Source of the DNA: Tillus elongatus
Lineage: Eukaryota > Arthropoda > Insecta > Coleoptera > Cleridae
Reading direction: 5' to 3'
NCBI GenBank assembly: GCA_964006375.1
Contig: OZ023264.1
Span: 174,950,295-175,014,294 of the forward strand
DNA: 64,000 bases
Shown here: positions 27,991-41,530 of the stretch, one piece after another
Layout: each line of letters starts with the position of its first letter
Numbering within the stretch: position 1 is the stretch's first letter
Notes under the pieces: generated by a model
What the model saw: the letters and a program-made list of their open reading frames with translations, nothing else
What the model was told of the DNA's origin: nothing
The model's database searches: none
Made by a program: the position numbers and the translations under genes

Positions 27991-29555
27991 GTGTCGCTCT
28001 GTTCCCCCTAAGCTCCATCCTCAACAAATCAGGGACAGGATGCCACTGTAAATATGAAAGCGAAAAAGTCAGCCACCTGCTCTATGCTGATGATTTGAAG
28101 CTGTCAAGGAGTTCAGTGATGATATCAGCATGGAGTTTGGATTAGATGAGTGCGCAAAGGCAACATTCCTGAAGGGACGACTACAAGCAAAGGAGAACAT
28201 CAAAATTGATAACTCAACAACCATCAAATCTTTAGACCAAATTGATGTGTACAAATACCTGGGCATAGATGAACACGGCAGTATCCAACACAAGAAAATG
28301 AAAGCCAAGTTGAAGAAAGAATATTACCGGCGAATAAGAACGATTCTTAAACCGAGCTCAATGCCAAAAACAAGATTATGGCCACAACATCCCTAGCTGT
28401 TCCTGCCATCCAATACGGATGGACAACCAGACGCGCAAGCTCCTCACAATTTACGGTGCTCTCCATCAACATGCCGACATTGAGCGATTGTACATCCCCA
28501 GAAAATAAGGAGGCAGAGGAATGATTAGCATTGAGGCTACTAACATCGCCAAAGAAGGAATCATCAATTATCTACAACTAAAGCAAGAAGATAAATACCT
28601 GGGAATGGTACACAGACAACAACAAGGTGCCCCTAAATAATATGACGGCACAAAGGAAGGCGAAGATAACGAAGAAGAAAAATAGCCAGAACACAACAGC
28701 CATAGTATGCCTGAAACAAAGAAAGTAAAAGAAATGAAACAGAAAATGAAACACCAGATGAAAGAAGAACGAATTACAAAATGGAAAACCAAGCCACTTC
28801 ATGGACAAATAGCAAATGAGGCCGTCGAGGAAACCATCCATCAGAATAACTAATGGGCGTAGCTCACCCATGCAAATCTCAAGACCGAGACGAAAGCTGT
28901 GATAACTGCCTGCCAAGATCAAGCCATCGCAACAAATTATGTGAAAGCTAAAATAATGAAAACCGACACAGGCGCAAAATGCAGACTCTGTCGGTCTTTC
29001 AATGAAACCATCCACCATATTGTTGCGGGCTGTCTCATACTAGCGAACCACTCGTATCTGGAGCGACACAACACAGTAGCCAGGCAGCTCCACTGGAACA
29101 TCTGCAAACACCACAAGATAGATGTAAATGAAAAGTGGTACCAGCACACCCCTGACCCTGTAGTAGACACTGAAGATGTGACAATCATATGGGACACACA
29201 GTTGCATACGGATAGAAAAATAGTTGCAAACAAGCCAGACCTCATAGTTAAGGATAAGAAGAAAAAACATTGCCTGGTCATAGACGTGGCCATACCCTCT
29301 GACTGTAACATCACACAGAAGAAAGCAGAAAAGATGCTTAAATATAAAGATTTACAAGTTGAGATACAGCGCATGTGGAACCTGAAGGCCAAAATAATCC
29401 CCGTCATCATTGGAGCCACAGGACTTATTTCCAATGCCACTACCAATAAATATCATGAAGTAAGTTCAAGGAAAACACAATCTCCAGTTAATGCAAAAGG
29501 CAGTGGTCTTGAGTACGGCGCATATAGTACGGAAAGTACTATAATATTTACCTGA
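27991..29555 (+). pseudogene. RLE-type LINE (R2/R4-like), C-terminal half of the polyprotein
   Basis: Directly after the AAT tract one frame reads ALFPLSSILNKSGTGCHCKY and HLLYADDLKLS, the catalytic YADD box. A frameshift near 28115 leads to FGLDECAKATFLKGRL, YKYLGIDEHGSIQHKKMK and LKKEYYRRIRTILK (thumb). A region of stops follows (28400-28890). The frame from 28899 gives a zinc-knuckle CRLCRSFNETIHHIVAGC (Cys-Cys-His-Cys) and, further on, KPDLIVKDKKKKHCLVIDVA, the PD...D pattern of the restriction-like endonuclease that R2/R4-group LINEs carry. It ends at 29555. Several frameshifts make it inactive. R4/Dong membership is my best guess. Confidence 0.7.
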
Positions 29556-29639
29556 CATCCAGACACATAAGCAACACCCTAGGTGCACGGAGTGCACTCG
29601 GTGTTGTTCAACTCATGCAGAACAATCCTTAGAATAAAC

Positions 29640-30320
29640 TAAATGGAACCTCTTAAAACTTTAGGCATTAAGATTTCTGATCGAAGGTCCAATCACAGAG
29701 AATCGCGTCAAAGAGTGCCCCCGTAGGAAAATAGGTTGATAAGTAGAGTGGAAACATTTCGAAAAGAAATTGGACAACTGAAGTAATACATTGGGAAAGT
29801 ACAGACAAAAAAATTGCAGAAAAGAGTAGGGGAAATAATAGGCCGAGTTCCACAGCACTCAGCACAAGATCCAGTCAACCACACTGCACAAGAATGTTTG
29901 GACACATTAAAAGAGAAGCTTTCTGTATATGCAGAACGGTTGAGGAGAAATAAAGCGAGCAACAATAGGAAGTGTGGCAATACAATGTTTTAACGCTCTG
30001 AAAGGACTTTCTACCGTCAGCTTAATTCAGCTATGAATACAGATACCAATACTTTTCCGAATAAAGAACAAATTGAAGCGTTCTAGCAAAGTCAGCTAGC
30101 CACAACAGCCTCCTGCAATATTGGCGCCAGCTGGGTTAACGAAGAACCCAGAGTTTGTCAGAGTTATGAACAGATGCATCATGAGCCGTTTACCACAGAA
30201 GAAGTCTCCGAGGTTATTGAAGAGCTTCATAATTGGAAGGCACCCGGGCCTGATGGCGTCCAAAAATTTGGCTGAAGAAATTTTGGTGTACACATCATCT
30301 ATTGGCGGTGTTAATAAATA
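29640..30320 (+). pseudogene. RLE-type LINE, region upstream of the reverse transcriptase
   Basis: In broken frames this region reads RLISRVETFRKEIGQL, LKEKLSVYAERLRRNKASNN, ERTFYRQLNSAMNTDTNTFP and EPFTTEEVSEVIEELHNWKA followed by PGPDG. Such LINEs carry these motifs just before the reverse transcriptase (the KAPGPDG block opens it). It lies 3' of the C-terminal half above, so the two pieces are in reversed order. They are either remains of two head-to-tail copies or a rearranged one. Multiple stops. Confidence 0.6.
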
Positions 30321-30425
30321 ATGTTATACTTGACCCAAAGAAGATGCCATTGTTTCTTACACAAGGAGATACGTATATTCTGCTGAAGAAACAACAGTGT
30401 TCTGCAGAATAATGCATTCCGTTCA

Positions 30426-30800
<375 letters not shown>

Positions 30801-31305
30801 ATATTTTTAATTTTCTAACTAATTGAAACGAATATTTATAACTTAAAAGAACATAGACAGACGTGGTTGTGTACCAATTTTTAAGTCCTTTGATCAAAGA
30901 AAAGTAAAGTTGTTCGAAATTAATTATTAAGTAATCCTCGACATCACTTCAGGTTTTGTAATGCCATATCTACAATGTTCGACAAAGACAGATGTACTGC
31001 TATGCTTTTTAAATTAATCGTAGATAAAAATCTAAACAATGGAAGTTGTCGCAAGATGTCAGCCTGGAGAACGTTATGAGATATACGACAGGGACGCCAT
31101 CTCGGTACAGGACCAGGTAGTATGTTGTCGCGATAGCTCTAGTTTACACAAAATTTTACAGATACAGCTGTGTACAATCTACAATAAACTAAAGATTGTG
31201 TAAATTGTCAGCCTTGGACCATTTCTTTCCTAATACCGGGACAATGTTTGCGTCCAAAAACGCTAAATTTTAGCATGCGAATGTATACTATAAATATAAA
31301 TTTCT
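30801..31305. repeat. Continuation of the 1-330-type repeat plus the 1310-1430-type repeat
   Basis: The part up to about 31000 matches bases 160-330 and the part at 31040-31160 matches 1310-1430, including TACGACAGGGACGCCATCTC and GACCAGGTAGTATG. The two blocks are adjacent here but separated by a LINE relic near the window start. This suggests that they belong to one element and that the LINE inserted into it there. Confidence 0.5.
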
Positions 31306-32281
31306 GGACGCAGCAAGTGCGTTATAGTAGTGAATTTCCATAAGAATTGTACACTATTAGTAAGAAACTAATTCTTTAAATTTAAATGGACCTTGGACAT
31401 CGGTTTTAGAGTCCCAGTTAGCGAATAGTTGAAAAAGTTTATTATATCTTGTATAGAGCTAAAAAATTTAAATTTGGTCTTAGATATAATATATAAATAC
31501 TGCAAGTGCGTTTAAAAAAATGTGTTACAAATTTCATTAAACTTACAAAAGTTTTTCAGAAAAAATTAATCATTTACAAAGGAATGTACCTGTCAAGTTA
31601 TAAATATGCCAGGTATTTTTCCTTATTAATTGTTTGGATGGTTTTGTTTTAGTCAACCCATCCAGTTTTTGCAAACAATAAACAACAAAAAGGTTTTTTA
31701 TGTTGTGTTAAAAAAAATTCGTAAAAATATTTCAAATCAGATAGCTCAATAAATTTCCCATTAAGCCAGAGTCTTCAATCTTGAACCGTGGTAACACCTA
31801 TGTAAACGCACGTGGCTACTAAACGGAAGAAAAATAACATAATGAGCTTTGCGGATAACTAGAAATTTGTTTTAAAAAACCTTTTTTTGTTATTTATTGT
31901 TTGCAAATACTGGATGGGTTGACTAAAACAAAATCATCCATACAATTAATAACGAAAAATACCTGCCATATTTATAATTTGACAGGTACATTTCCTTTGT
32001 AAATAATTAATTTTTTTCTAAAAAACTTTTGTAACCTTAATAAAATTTGTAACAGAATTTTTTTTAAAGACACTTGCAGTACTTAAGTATTATATCTGAG
32101 ACCAAATTTAAATTTTTTAGCTCTATACAAGATATAAACTTTTTCAACTAATTGCTAACTGGGACTCTCAAGCCGATCTGCAAGGTCCATTTAAATGTAA
32201 AGAATTAGTTTTAATAGTATATCTTACTAATAGTGTAAAATTCTTATGAAAATGCACTACTATAAGGCACTTGCTGCGTCC
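31306..32281. mobile_element. ~976-bp foldback element of the HINE-like family
   Basis: The left end GGACGCAGCAAGTGCGTTAT and right end ATAAGGCACTTGCTGCGTCC are inverted copies. The complementarity continues inward for roughly 400 bases on each side: GTACACTATTAG vs CTAATAGTGTAAA, CTAATTCTTTAAATTTAAATGG vs CCATTTAAATGTAAAGAATTAG, TCAACCCATCCAG vs CTGGATGGGTTGA. A ~150-base non-complementary centre (about 31720-31865) remains. There is no (TA)n core and no 3' hairpin. Confidence 0.85.
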
Positions 32282-32289
32282 CGACATTT

Positions 32290-32995
32290 TTTTTTCAGCT
32301 AATATATTGAGCTTAACCATTGTTTTTGCTAACACTAGGTTTCTTTTATTCAAGATCACTAAAGAAACCTTATATATCTCAACGATTTGCAAATAAAATG
32401 AATTTTAATTGGGAGCACTACATTTAATTTTCAAACATAGAGTCAAGAATATAAAAAATTATCTAATAGATAAAATACATTTTTCGCACATCTGTAAAAC
32501 AGCAATATGTTACATGTGATTACACAGACATGTCAAATATTCGTGCAAAATTTGATTGAATGTTTCCATGTTGATCGAATTGTTTTATTTGGGTCAAACT
32601 CAAATATCTGGAAAACTAACATTGGCTGATTAGAACGGAGGATGAATGCTGTAGCGAGATAAGCCAAAACGGCCTGGTGATATCATTTTTCCATTCAGAT
32701 TGATCAACATACATCTCACATAATGTATGTATACATACACATATAGACATGCCTGTTGTACAGGGCTTCACGCTCCATATCTCCAGAGGAAAACTCTAGT
32801 GTGTGTATGTGTTCGAACTGATTGAATTTTCAGCTTTTTGTTTTGGTTGTTTATATGTAATGTTGGTAGGTGCGATATAGAGAATTAAAAACTGCTCCCT
32901 TTTTTAGTGATAAACGTTATGGTAACTAGGTATAACATCAAGCAAATATTGTAATATTAACTGTCTTTCACCCAAATCAATTTTAATTATGCAGT
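32290..32995. other. Unassigned stretch
   Basis: AT-rich with no recognisable gene. Confidence 0.35.
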
Positions 32996-34758
32996 GCTTT
33001 CGCAAAGCAACGAATAAATGCATTATTTCTAAAATTGAGAGCTTTTCGAAAAAATCCTCTGACACGTCGATTTTGTTTTAAACAAAGACACTTTTTGACA
33101 TACGACCCATATTTGTGGCGTCATCGTTGTTCGACATATGACGTCACCGACAATTTTTTCAAATGGCAACCCTAATTACCTTAGCGTTAGTATGAAGGTT
33201 AGACAAAAAAATTGAAGAAAAACGATTTTAAATTACAAAATACCAAAGTTAATGATAATAATTATGTAAAAACTCAACAAAATTAAATGTTCAAATTGTG
33301 CACCGTTGGCTGCCTGACAGTAGCCAAGACGATTAATAAATTATTTTTGAACATTGTCAATAACTTCAGGAGGTATACGATGTATCGCCTGACGAATTCT
33401 TGCTTTTAAATCTTCTAAGTTATCCGGTCTCTTAACCTTGATTTTTAAGTACCCCCACAAGAAGTAATCTAGGACTGTCAAATCTGGCGATCTAGCTGGC
33501 CACTCAATCGCCCTCCTTCTCCCTATCCAGCGATTCGGGAACACAACACCTAAATAAGCACGGATAGGTGTTGCTTAATGGGGAGATGCAACATCGTGTT
33601 GAAAGAAAATGTCATTTCTCGAATGATCGCGTTCCTCTTATATCTGGATATAAAGTTATTAGTTCAGGTATAAGGTCGTCGCGAAGACAATCCAAATATT
33701 TTGCACCAGTAAGGTTCACGCCAGGGAAATAGGGACCCAGAATTCTTCCGTCGACTATGCCGCACCACACATTAACTTTCTGAGTATGTTAAGTGTGATA
33801 CTCCATCATCCATCGGGGATTATCGGTAGCCCAATAACGGCAGTTTTGCCTATTGACGTGGCCGTTCAAAACAAACGTAGTTTGAACAGAAAACAATGAT
33901 GTTTTTTATGAAATTATTAACATTAGTGCATAGTTCTTGCATTTGCCGCAGAATTCTTTTCGACGATCGAAGTCGTCTTCAGATAGCTCATGAAGAAGGC
34001 ATATCTTATAAGGATGATAGTTTGCTTTTTTTATAATTTTGTGAACTGTGGTCCCTGGCATATTGAAATCAGAAGCCGCGTGGTTAAGTGTTGAGTGATG
34101 ATTTTACTGTATTGCCAACAAACATTAAGTTGATCTTCTTCTGATTTTGAGGGTCGACCAGACTTGAGAAGATCACGAACATGCCCAAAGTTAGAATTAA
34201 TATTGCTTACCATGCTTTGGCTAATGGGATGCCGATCAGGATGAGTTTCATTGAACAATTCAACTACTACTTTTTGAGTGCGCATCCTGTCGCCAAATAC
34301 GATCATGCAACGAATTTCAATTCGTTCTCGTTTAGTTAATTTAACCATTATTTTATAAAATGACAAAAGTCACTACTCAATAAACACTTCAAACACACTG
34401 CTTTTGACAAACAAAAGATAATAACTAAAGAAATAACTCAAAAAAACCGAAAAAACTATTTACCGAAGTACGATTTCAAGTATTTTATCTGACAGCAATA
34501 AAAAAACATTGCTAGTCTCCTAGGCTACCATAATGTGTACGTAGAATGACACACTATTTCAAATGGCATGGTCGAAATTGGGGGTTGCTATTTAAAAAAA
34601 ATGTCGGTGACGTCATATCTCGAACAACAATGACGTCACAAATATGAGTCGGATGTCAAAAAGTGTCTTTGCTTAAAACACAATCGACGTGTCAGAGGAT
34701 TTTTTCGAAAAACTTTCAGTTTCAGAAATAATGAATTTATTCCTTACTTTTCGAAAGC
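32996..34758 (-). mobile_element. Mariner-like transposon relic with ~175-bp terminal inverted repeats
   Basis: The left arm (32996-33172) and right arm (about 34582-34758) are inverted copies. Landmarks are GCTTTCG at the tip, CGAAAAAATCCTCTGACACG, AAGACACTTTTTGACAT, GACGTCACCGACA and GGCAACCC. A degraded transposase on the minus strand lies between them. Flanks outside the tips do not match, which sets the borders. Confidence 0.8.
33341..34366 (-). pseudogene. Mariner-like transposase relic
   Basis: The first 111 codons from 34366 read VKLTKRERIEIRCMIVFGDR, then ELFNETHPDRHPISQSMVSN (first helix-turn-helix) and a degraded second one. The central part is unreadable in one frame, with islands such as FFQHDVASPH near 33600 (second catalytic Asp, QQDGAPPH changed). 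The last 67 codons are well kept: FPNRWIGRRRAIEWPARSPD then LTVLDYFLWGYLKIKVKRPD (third Asp) and EDLKARIRQAIHRIPPEVID. Many stops. Confidence 0.75.
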
Positions 34759-34954
34759 CATATTTATACTGTGTGTTTATTCAAATTTAAAAATAATTCT
34801 GGAAATACCTAATAATTAGCTCGTTGATTGGTACGTAAACTAACCAACCCTCTTTGGTTACTTTAGTTTAGGGTAGTAAAATAAATCTTGGTCAAAAATA
34901 AAGTTTATTTATTGGTACTATTACTACTTAAAAATAAGTAAAAAATAGTTCAAA

Positions 34955-35904
34955 GCGCAGCACGTGCATTGTAGTAGTGAATTTTCATAAGAATTGTATA
35001 CTATTATTAAAACTAATTCTTTAAAATTAAACGAACCTTGGAGATCGGTTGTAGAGGTCCCAGTAGGAAATTACCTGAGGAAATTTATATTTTCTGTGGA
35101 GATAAAAAATTAAAATTTGGTACATATGTGTAAGTACTGCAAGTCTTCTTAACAAAGTTGTGTTAGAAATTTCAGTAAAGTCACAAAAGTTTTCCAGAAA
35201 AAAATATTATTTACAAGGGGAATGTACCTGCCAAATTATAAATATAGCAGGTATTTTTCCTTGTTAATTGCTTGCTCGGTTTTGTTTTAGTCAACCCAAT
35301 CAGACTAGTGTTTTCAAATAAAACAACGAAAAGGGTTTTCTAGAACAAATTAATTAGTATTCGTGAGGCTTTAATATATTATTAAAACTAATTCTTTCAA
35401 TTTAAATGGACATTAGAGATTGGTTTTAGAGTCCCAGTTAGCGATTATTTGAAAAACTTTATCTCTTATAGGGAGCTTAAAAATTAAAATCTGGTCTTAG
35501 ATATAATATGTAAGTACTGCAAGTGTCTTTAAAAAATTGTGTTATCAATTTCATTAAAGTTACAGAGGTATTCCAGAAAAAAAAATATTATTTACAAGGG
35601 GAATGTACCTGCCAAATTATAAATATAGCAGGTATTTTTCCTTATTAATTGCTTGTATGTTTTTGTTTTATTCAACCCAATGAAACTAGTTTTTTTCAAA
35701 CAGAACAACAAAAAGGGTTTTTCAAAACAAATTATTAGCGATTATTATTTGCGAAGCTCATTATGTTATTTTTCTTTATTTTAGTACCCACGTTACGTTT
35801 TAATATGACTCAAGATTGGAGATTCTAGCTTAATGGGAAATTGAGTTAACAAAGTTAAAATATTTTTATCAAAATTCTCTACCAAATAACGTACTTGCTA
35901 CACG
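34955..35904. mobile_element. HINE-family derivative with the foldback module in direct tandem
   Basis: Its ends are diverged forms of the family terminus (CGCAGCACGTGCATTGTAGT on the left, AACGTACTTGCTACACGG on the right). Inside, the ~370-bp module of the 31.3-kb foldback occurs twice in direct orientation, from about 34995 and 35385. Landmarks are AAAACTAATTCTTT, TTTTAGAGTCCCAGT, GGGGAATGTACCTGCCAAAT and TATAAATATAGCAGGTATTT. There is no TA core. Confidence 0.75.
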
Positions 35905-35949
35905 GAGATTTTTTTCAGCACTTATTTACTGTTGCTGTATCCATGCTTT

Positions 35950-36080
35950 TAGTGAATTTTCGTAGAAAAAAATCACTAATGGGGAGATCCCGACTTTTGA
36001 ATTATGAAAAAATTTTTGTAAATAAGCGCGAACTACGACCCCTAGAACCCATATCCGGGGTTAGTTTCAATTTTTATATG

Positions 36081-36150
<70 letters not shown>

Positions 36151-37230
36151 CACACCGATAACTCAAAAAATAATTGGCCGATTTTGATAAAATTTGGCAC
36201 ATACCTTCCTTTTGTAAATGGCTTAGATAAGTTCGTTAGTCAGGAAAATCTGACGGGGTTTTCCGAAAAAATTTTGAGTTTTGATTCGAAAAAATTTATA
36301 TCTCCAGAATTAACAAAGAAACGGCAACTAAATTTGGTACGCGGGGTCATATCATCATAGGTAAGCCACCTACCAATTTAGCTCTGTAGGTTAAAGGACA
36401 AAAAAGTTACAGGCATTTAAATAAAAATAAATTTGGGTTTTCCTCAAAACGTGAAATCGCGATTTAAAACGTCAAAATTGGTAATATTTGGGCAATGAAC
36501 CGAAATTAGTATCAGCTATGGAAAGAAAATGTCTCAAGAAGTATGTTTTACAAAGCCTGAACTCTTATTTTTAATCGTCATTGTCCTTAATTTTACTAAA
36601 CTATTCCCAGAATATTAATTTAAAATAGACCCTTTCTCTAATGCTTTAGCAGTAGTGTTGGCTATAGAGTTTATCGTTTAATGGTATATCATTTTTGTCA
36701 AATTTTCGAAAAATTATTAAAGCTTAATATATCCGTTATTATGCAAGTTACGAAAAAAGTTATATACATTAATTATAGGGTGTCTTAAGCTACATCCTAA
36801 AAAATATTTCCACAATTACAGGGTGGCCCATAAGTCGTTGGTGATTCAAATTTTCTTTTTTTTTTTAATCGAACACGCCCTATGTTATTGCATTTTTGCA
36901 TTTTCCATCGAAATATAATACATCTTTGTAAGAAAAGAAATTCTGGACGCAGCAAGTGCGTTATGGTAGCGAATTTTTATTAAATGCTTCAAATTTCAAT
37001 AGCTCAATTTGCTATTAACCTATAAGGTTGACCAGGAAACCAGTTTTTTCGGGAACAATTTAAGTTTACTTTCGGAAATTTTTGTACATTTTCAGAAAAT
37101 AAAGTTATTTTGGTAAAACATGGCACATTGTTTTTACTATATAGGTTGATGCCTGCTTTCTTAAAAAAACATGTTAGCTATTAAAAACATTTTTATGAAA
37201 ATTCACTACCATAACGCACTTGCTGCGTCC
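35950..37230 (-). mobile_element. HINE-like element, full-length long form
   Basis: It starts with the hairpin TAGTGAATTTTCGTAGAAAAAAATCACTAA, then CCATATCCGGGGTTAGTTTC, (TA)n (36082-36146) and CACACCGATAACTCAAAAAA. The GGTAAGCCACCTACC/GTTTTCCTCAAAACG module and ACAGGGTGGCCCATAAGTCG follow. The terminal ~290-bp unit is bounded by GGACGCAGCAAGTGCGTTAT (36946) and TAACGCACTTGCTGCGTCC (to 37230). It is the mirror of 18942-20260. Confidence 0.8.
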
Positions 37231-37374
37231 AGAAGTTTTTTTAAATGATAAAATATTGTAGCTCTCTATGCGAGACTGACAAATAAGGCCACCTCAAATT
37301 TATTTTTGGAAAAATATTTTAAACAAATGAAATGAGGTAACAATTTAAACATAATTTGAAAATTTTGATCCGCT

Positions 37375-37760
37375 GCTTTATCTCGGGGGTTTTCTTCCAC
37401 CTTCTGCATGCCTACAGCCACCCTCAATGCATAAAAAAGAACAATTCAAACAAGAAACATGTCTCGAGACCAGCCCCCAAGAAAGTTGCGGGACCTCCGA
37501 TGAATAGGGGTTCTGAGCGAATAAAACAGGATTTTAAGGGAGTATAGCTGCAAAATGGGACAAAGGCAGCTTATAAAAGTCCAACTAAACTGGTTTTTTC
37601 GCACTTTCCGCTCACATTTCCTTTTTATGTTCTTCCCCGCCCAGCACCTCTATTAACTCCTCGTCCCGTACCTTTCTTGCGGGCTATTTGCAAGCAATTT
37701 TTCTTGTAGTATGTGGCCCCAGAAAGAGTCCTAAGCATGTTTTTGAATATTGTTTCCAAA
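37375..37760. repeat. Second copy of the C-run repeat of 2640-3115
   Basis: It shares CTTCTGCATGCCTACAGCCA / ACCCTCAATGCAT, CCCCCAAGAAAGTTG and a GCTCACATTTCC block with the 2.6-kb copy, with many indels. No coding match. Confidence 0.4.
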
Positions 37761-37789
37761 GACCCCTCTTGTGCTAAACTGTTAATTTA

Positions 37790-38097
37790 CCCAAAATTTA
37801 ATTTTTATTTACAAAAGTAATGTTCCTGCCAAATTATAAACGTGGAAGGTATTTTTCCTCATTAATGGCTTGTATCATACGTTTTAGTCAACGCAATCTA
37901 ACCAGTTTCTGCAAAGAAATAACAAAAAATGTCTTTGAAAACAAATTTGTAGTCATGTTTTAAATTAAGTACCCACGCTGCCTTTATATGGGTTTTATTA
38001 TGTATCAAAACTAAAGATTCTAGTTTGCTGGGTAATAGAGTTATCAACATTTGAAATATTTTTACGAAAATGCGCTACCATCGCACACTTTCTGCAC
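37790..38097 (-). mobile_element. HINE-family derivative fragment
   Basis: AATGTTCCTGCCAAATTATAAAC, TTTTAGTCAACGCAAT and the degraded end GCGCTACCATCGCACACTTTCTGC match the second half of the 34.955-35.904-kb element. Confidence 0.65.
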
Positions 38098-38099
38098 CT

Positions 38100-38685
38100 A
38101 AACTCTTTTCAAAACATATTTACTATTACTGTTTAGTAATACATGCATTGATAGCTACCTGTATCTGAAGCTGACAACTACTTTCTTAATTGTTTGATTG
38201 GATGTTAAATCATAATATTATACTACAGTCGACGGCCGAAGACAATAGCCAGCCTAGCATTTTTAATTAAACCTGAAAAATATAAGGTTTTACTGCGATA
38301 TAGGTGGCGATACTTTATTGGTACCAGAAAATTATTCAGTGGCTTCAGTGCTGGTAGATTTTTCATCGGATACATAATTATTTAAAGGATCTGAATCTTC
38401 TTTCATGTTCTCATTGGTATGTATCGTTAGTAGACTATAATAGCGTTTCTATTTCTTCTTCTGTACGTATGGTTTTAATTTCTTCGATACAAGTGGCGAG
38501 GTTATTTAAACCACCCCTACACACCCCAATGTTCTAGCAAATTAACCAAACAATTGGTTAGTTTACATACTAATCAACGAGCTGGTTATTATGTATTACT
38601 AGGAATATTAAATTCCCACTTTGTCCAAATACTGTGTATCGTGAAGGAGCCCATGCTTAAAATGAGATCAGACTTCGCGAGTCCG
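38100..38685. other. Unassigned stretch
   Basis: No gene. A short block AATTGGTTAGTTTACATACTAATCAACGAGC at 38550-38581 recurs inverted near 34823-34855 (GCTCGTTGATTGGTACGTAAACTAACC), suggesting a small dispersed repeat. Confidence 0.35.
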
Positions 38686-38689
38686 CGAA

Positions 38690-39690
38690 TCTGCAGGGAA
38701 AACAATCTTACAGTGGAAATCCCCGACTGGAGGAGACGCCGGACTTGCCACGGGACGTGCTCGTTTGGTTCATGGACGGATCCCTCGAGGAGCGTGGGAC
38801 GGGGGCAGGTGTTTATTCGGAAGGACCGAGGGTAAGTCATAATATTTCCCTCGGAGCCAATGCAACGGGCTTTCAGGCCGAAATGTACACCATCCTGCAC
38901 TGTCTGCGGGAAAACAAGGGGCTACACTAACAAGCAGATCCTCATAGCCACAGATATACAGGCAGCCCTTAAGGTCCAAAGTAGCCCACGGGTAAATTTC
39001 TGACTGGTGAGTGAGTGCCGAGACGAGACGAGCGACCTGGATGGGCAGAATGAGGTCACACTCATCTGGGTGCCGGGTCATTCGAGGGGTCAAAGGCAAT
39101 GAAGAAGCTGACAGTCTCGCGGAAAGAGGGTCAGCAGAACCATTTATGGGACCAGAACCGGTTCTAGGCGTGACAAAGAGCACTGCCAGGGGAGCCATTA
39201 AGTCCTGGGTCACAAAGAAACACAAGGTGTACTGGGCAGACTGTCCAGGGCTCAGACATGGGAAGTCAGTAATTGAGGAACCCAGTGCAAAGAGAGCTGT
39301 AGAGCTGCTAAAAATTAGCAGAGGACAGCTCAGAAACATAACAGGACACATGGCTGTCAAGAAAAACCTGCATAAAATGGGGCGATTCGAGGTGGACTTG
39401 GCATGCAAACTCTGTGGCGAGGGGATGGAATCATTCCAGCACTGGATCTTGTGCGTGTCTAAAGCTCTGGACCGCAAAAAACAACTGTTCTACGGTCAGC
39501 CTAGACCGGATATAGAGCAATATAAAACTTCACCCTACCAATTGCTGTGCAGACTAGTTCAAGGCACAGTGATTTTCGAATGGGTGGAGTAGAAAAAACA
39601 AAGGGCATGTACAATAAGCCAAAGGCTGCGGTGCTATTGGGGCGGTAAAGACGCGGACGAGCCCTGAGGGAGAAGAAAAAGTTCCCAATT
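38690..39690 (+). pseudogene. LINE C-terminal RNase H domain and tail
   Basis: Across three frames this encodes an RNase H domain with all expected acidic and His motifs: WFMDGSLEERGTGAGVYSEG (first Asp), GFQAEMYTIL (Glu), ILIATDIQAALKVQS (Asp), LIWVPGHSRG (His) and VKGNEEADSLAERG (last Asp). The tail has LLKISRGQLRNITGHM and a knuckle-like CKLCGEGMESFQHWILC, ending at 39592. RNase H after the reverse transcriptase occurs in I/R1/LOA-type LINEs. No reverse transcriptase is present upstream, so the copy is 5'-truncated and frameshifted. The 3' UTR (GGGGCGGTAAAGACGCGGAC, GAGCCCTGAGGGAGAAG) matches a second 3' fragment at 57966-58185. Confidence 0.75.
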
Positions 39691-39694
39691 TATC

Positions 39695-40195
39695 CATATA
39701 CTGTGGAGAGTTTGTAAACTATCCGAAAACACCGAATAATTTGCAAACTTTTCTTGTGTTTTGTACTTTGGCGACAAATCTTATATAGTTTGTAAACTAA
39801 CTGAATAGCATGCAAACCAACCAATATTCGTAGCTATTTAAGTTAAAAGATTATTTTTTATCAAAGCAACATTTGGATAGTTTGTATACTATGCAGCTAG
39901 TCTATAGACAAGCAAAGTAAACACTTTATCCGTAACATATATTTTATTTTATCTATCTAGAATAGAGATTCAAATCAAAAATCTGCTGGCAAAGTCATTC
40001 AAATGAATTGCCTACCCAGACATTCATTATATTCACGGAGATGCAACATTTATTTCTTTTCATTCCAGAATTATTTAACAGAGAGTATAAATGGATTTTT
40101 AAAACATTTAAGTGTATTTAATCATAGATTAAGTTTGACAGAGAATTTCCTCTTTCACGCTTTTATGTATCATAATTTATTGAAACGTCTATTAA
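39695..40195. other. Unassigned AT-rich stretch
   Basis: Several TTTGTAAACTA-type words recur between 39709 and 39895 without a clear period. No gene is seen. Confidence 0.35.
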
Positions 40196-40202
40196 AAAGC
40201 CT

Positions 40203-41087
<885 letters not shown>

Positions 41088-41089
41088 AA

Positions 41090-41530
41090 TTAACGTTATA
41101 CAAGGAAAGAGAACTATATGTCGTTAGTCTCACTTAATTTAAAATAGCTAAATTTCTGACTAAGCTAAAATTTTCAAACAGTACTATTGCAAACCGTTCT
41201 AAGCATAATATCTGACCTCAACTTTATACAATTTTACTAATATTTCTAGGGGTTACAAAGCTATTTCCGAAAAAAAATTGATTTTCTGGGGAAAACGCTG
41301 GTCCTCTCGGGATGCCTTATTTCATTTGAATCCTCAGTTGGTTTATATACAGGGTGGCCCAACGAAAAGTGTGCATTCAGCTTTATTTATTTTTTTGAAT
41401 TTGGGGACAAACGCTAGGACCCGTGACTGTTTATTTTGAGGGAGACAAGTTTTAAGCATATTTTCCAACCTACCCCTTCAACCCGCTAGCGGAGGCACCC
41501 TTAGAATTTCAAATGGGAAGTGGGGTCGAG
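41090..41530. other. Unassigned stretch with transposon-end motif
   Basis: CAGGGTGGCCCAACGAAAAG near 41351 resembles the ACAGGGTGGCCCATAAGTCG block of the long HINE-like form. No gene. Confidence 0.35.

Noticed and set aside
28568..29446. Minus-strand hydrophobic ORFs of 146 and 169 codons as membrane proteins
   Set aside because: Antisense to the R4-like LINE zinc-knuckle and nuclease region, whose Lys/Asn-rich codons read as hydrophobic residues on the other strand.
38770..39477. 235-codon minus-strand ORF
   Set aside because: Antisense to the LINE RNase H region; the plus strand carries the recognisable motifs.
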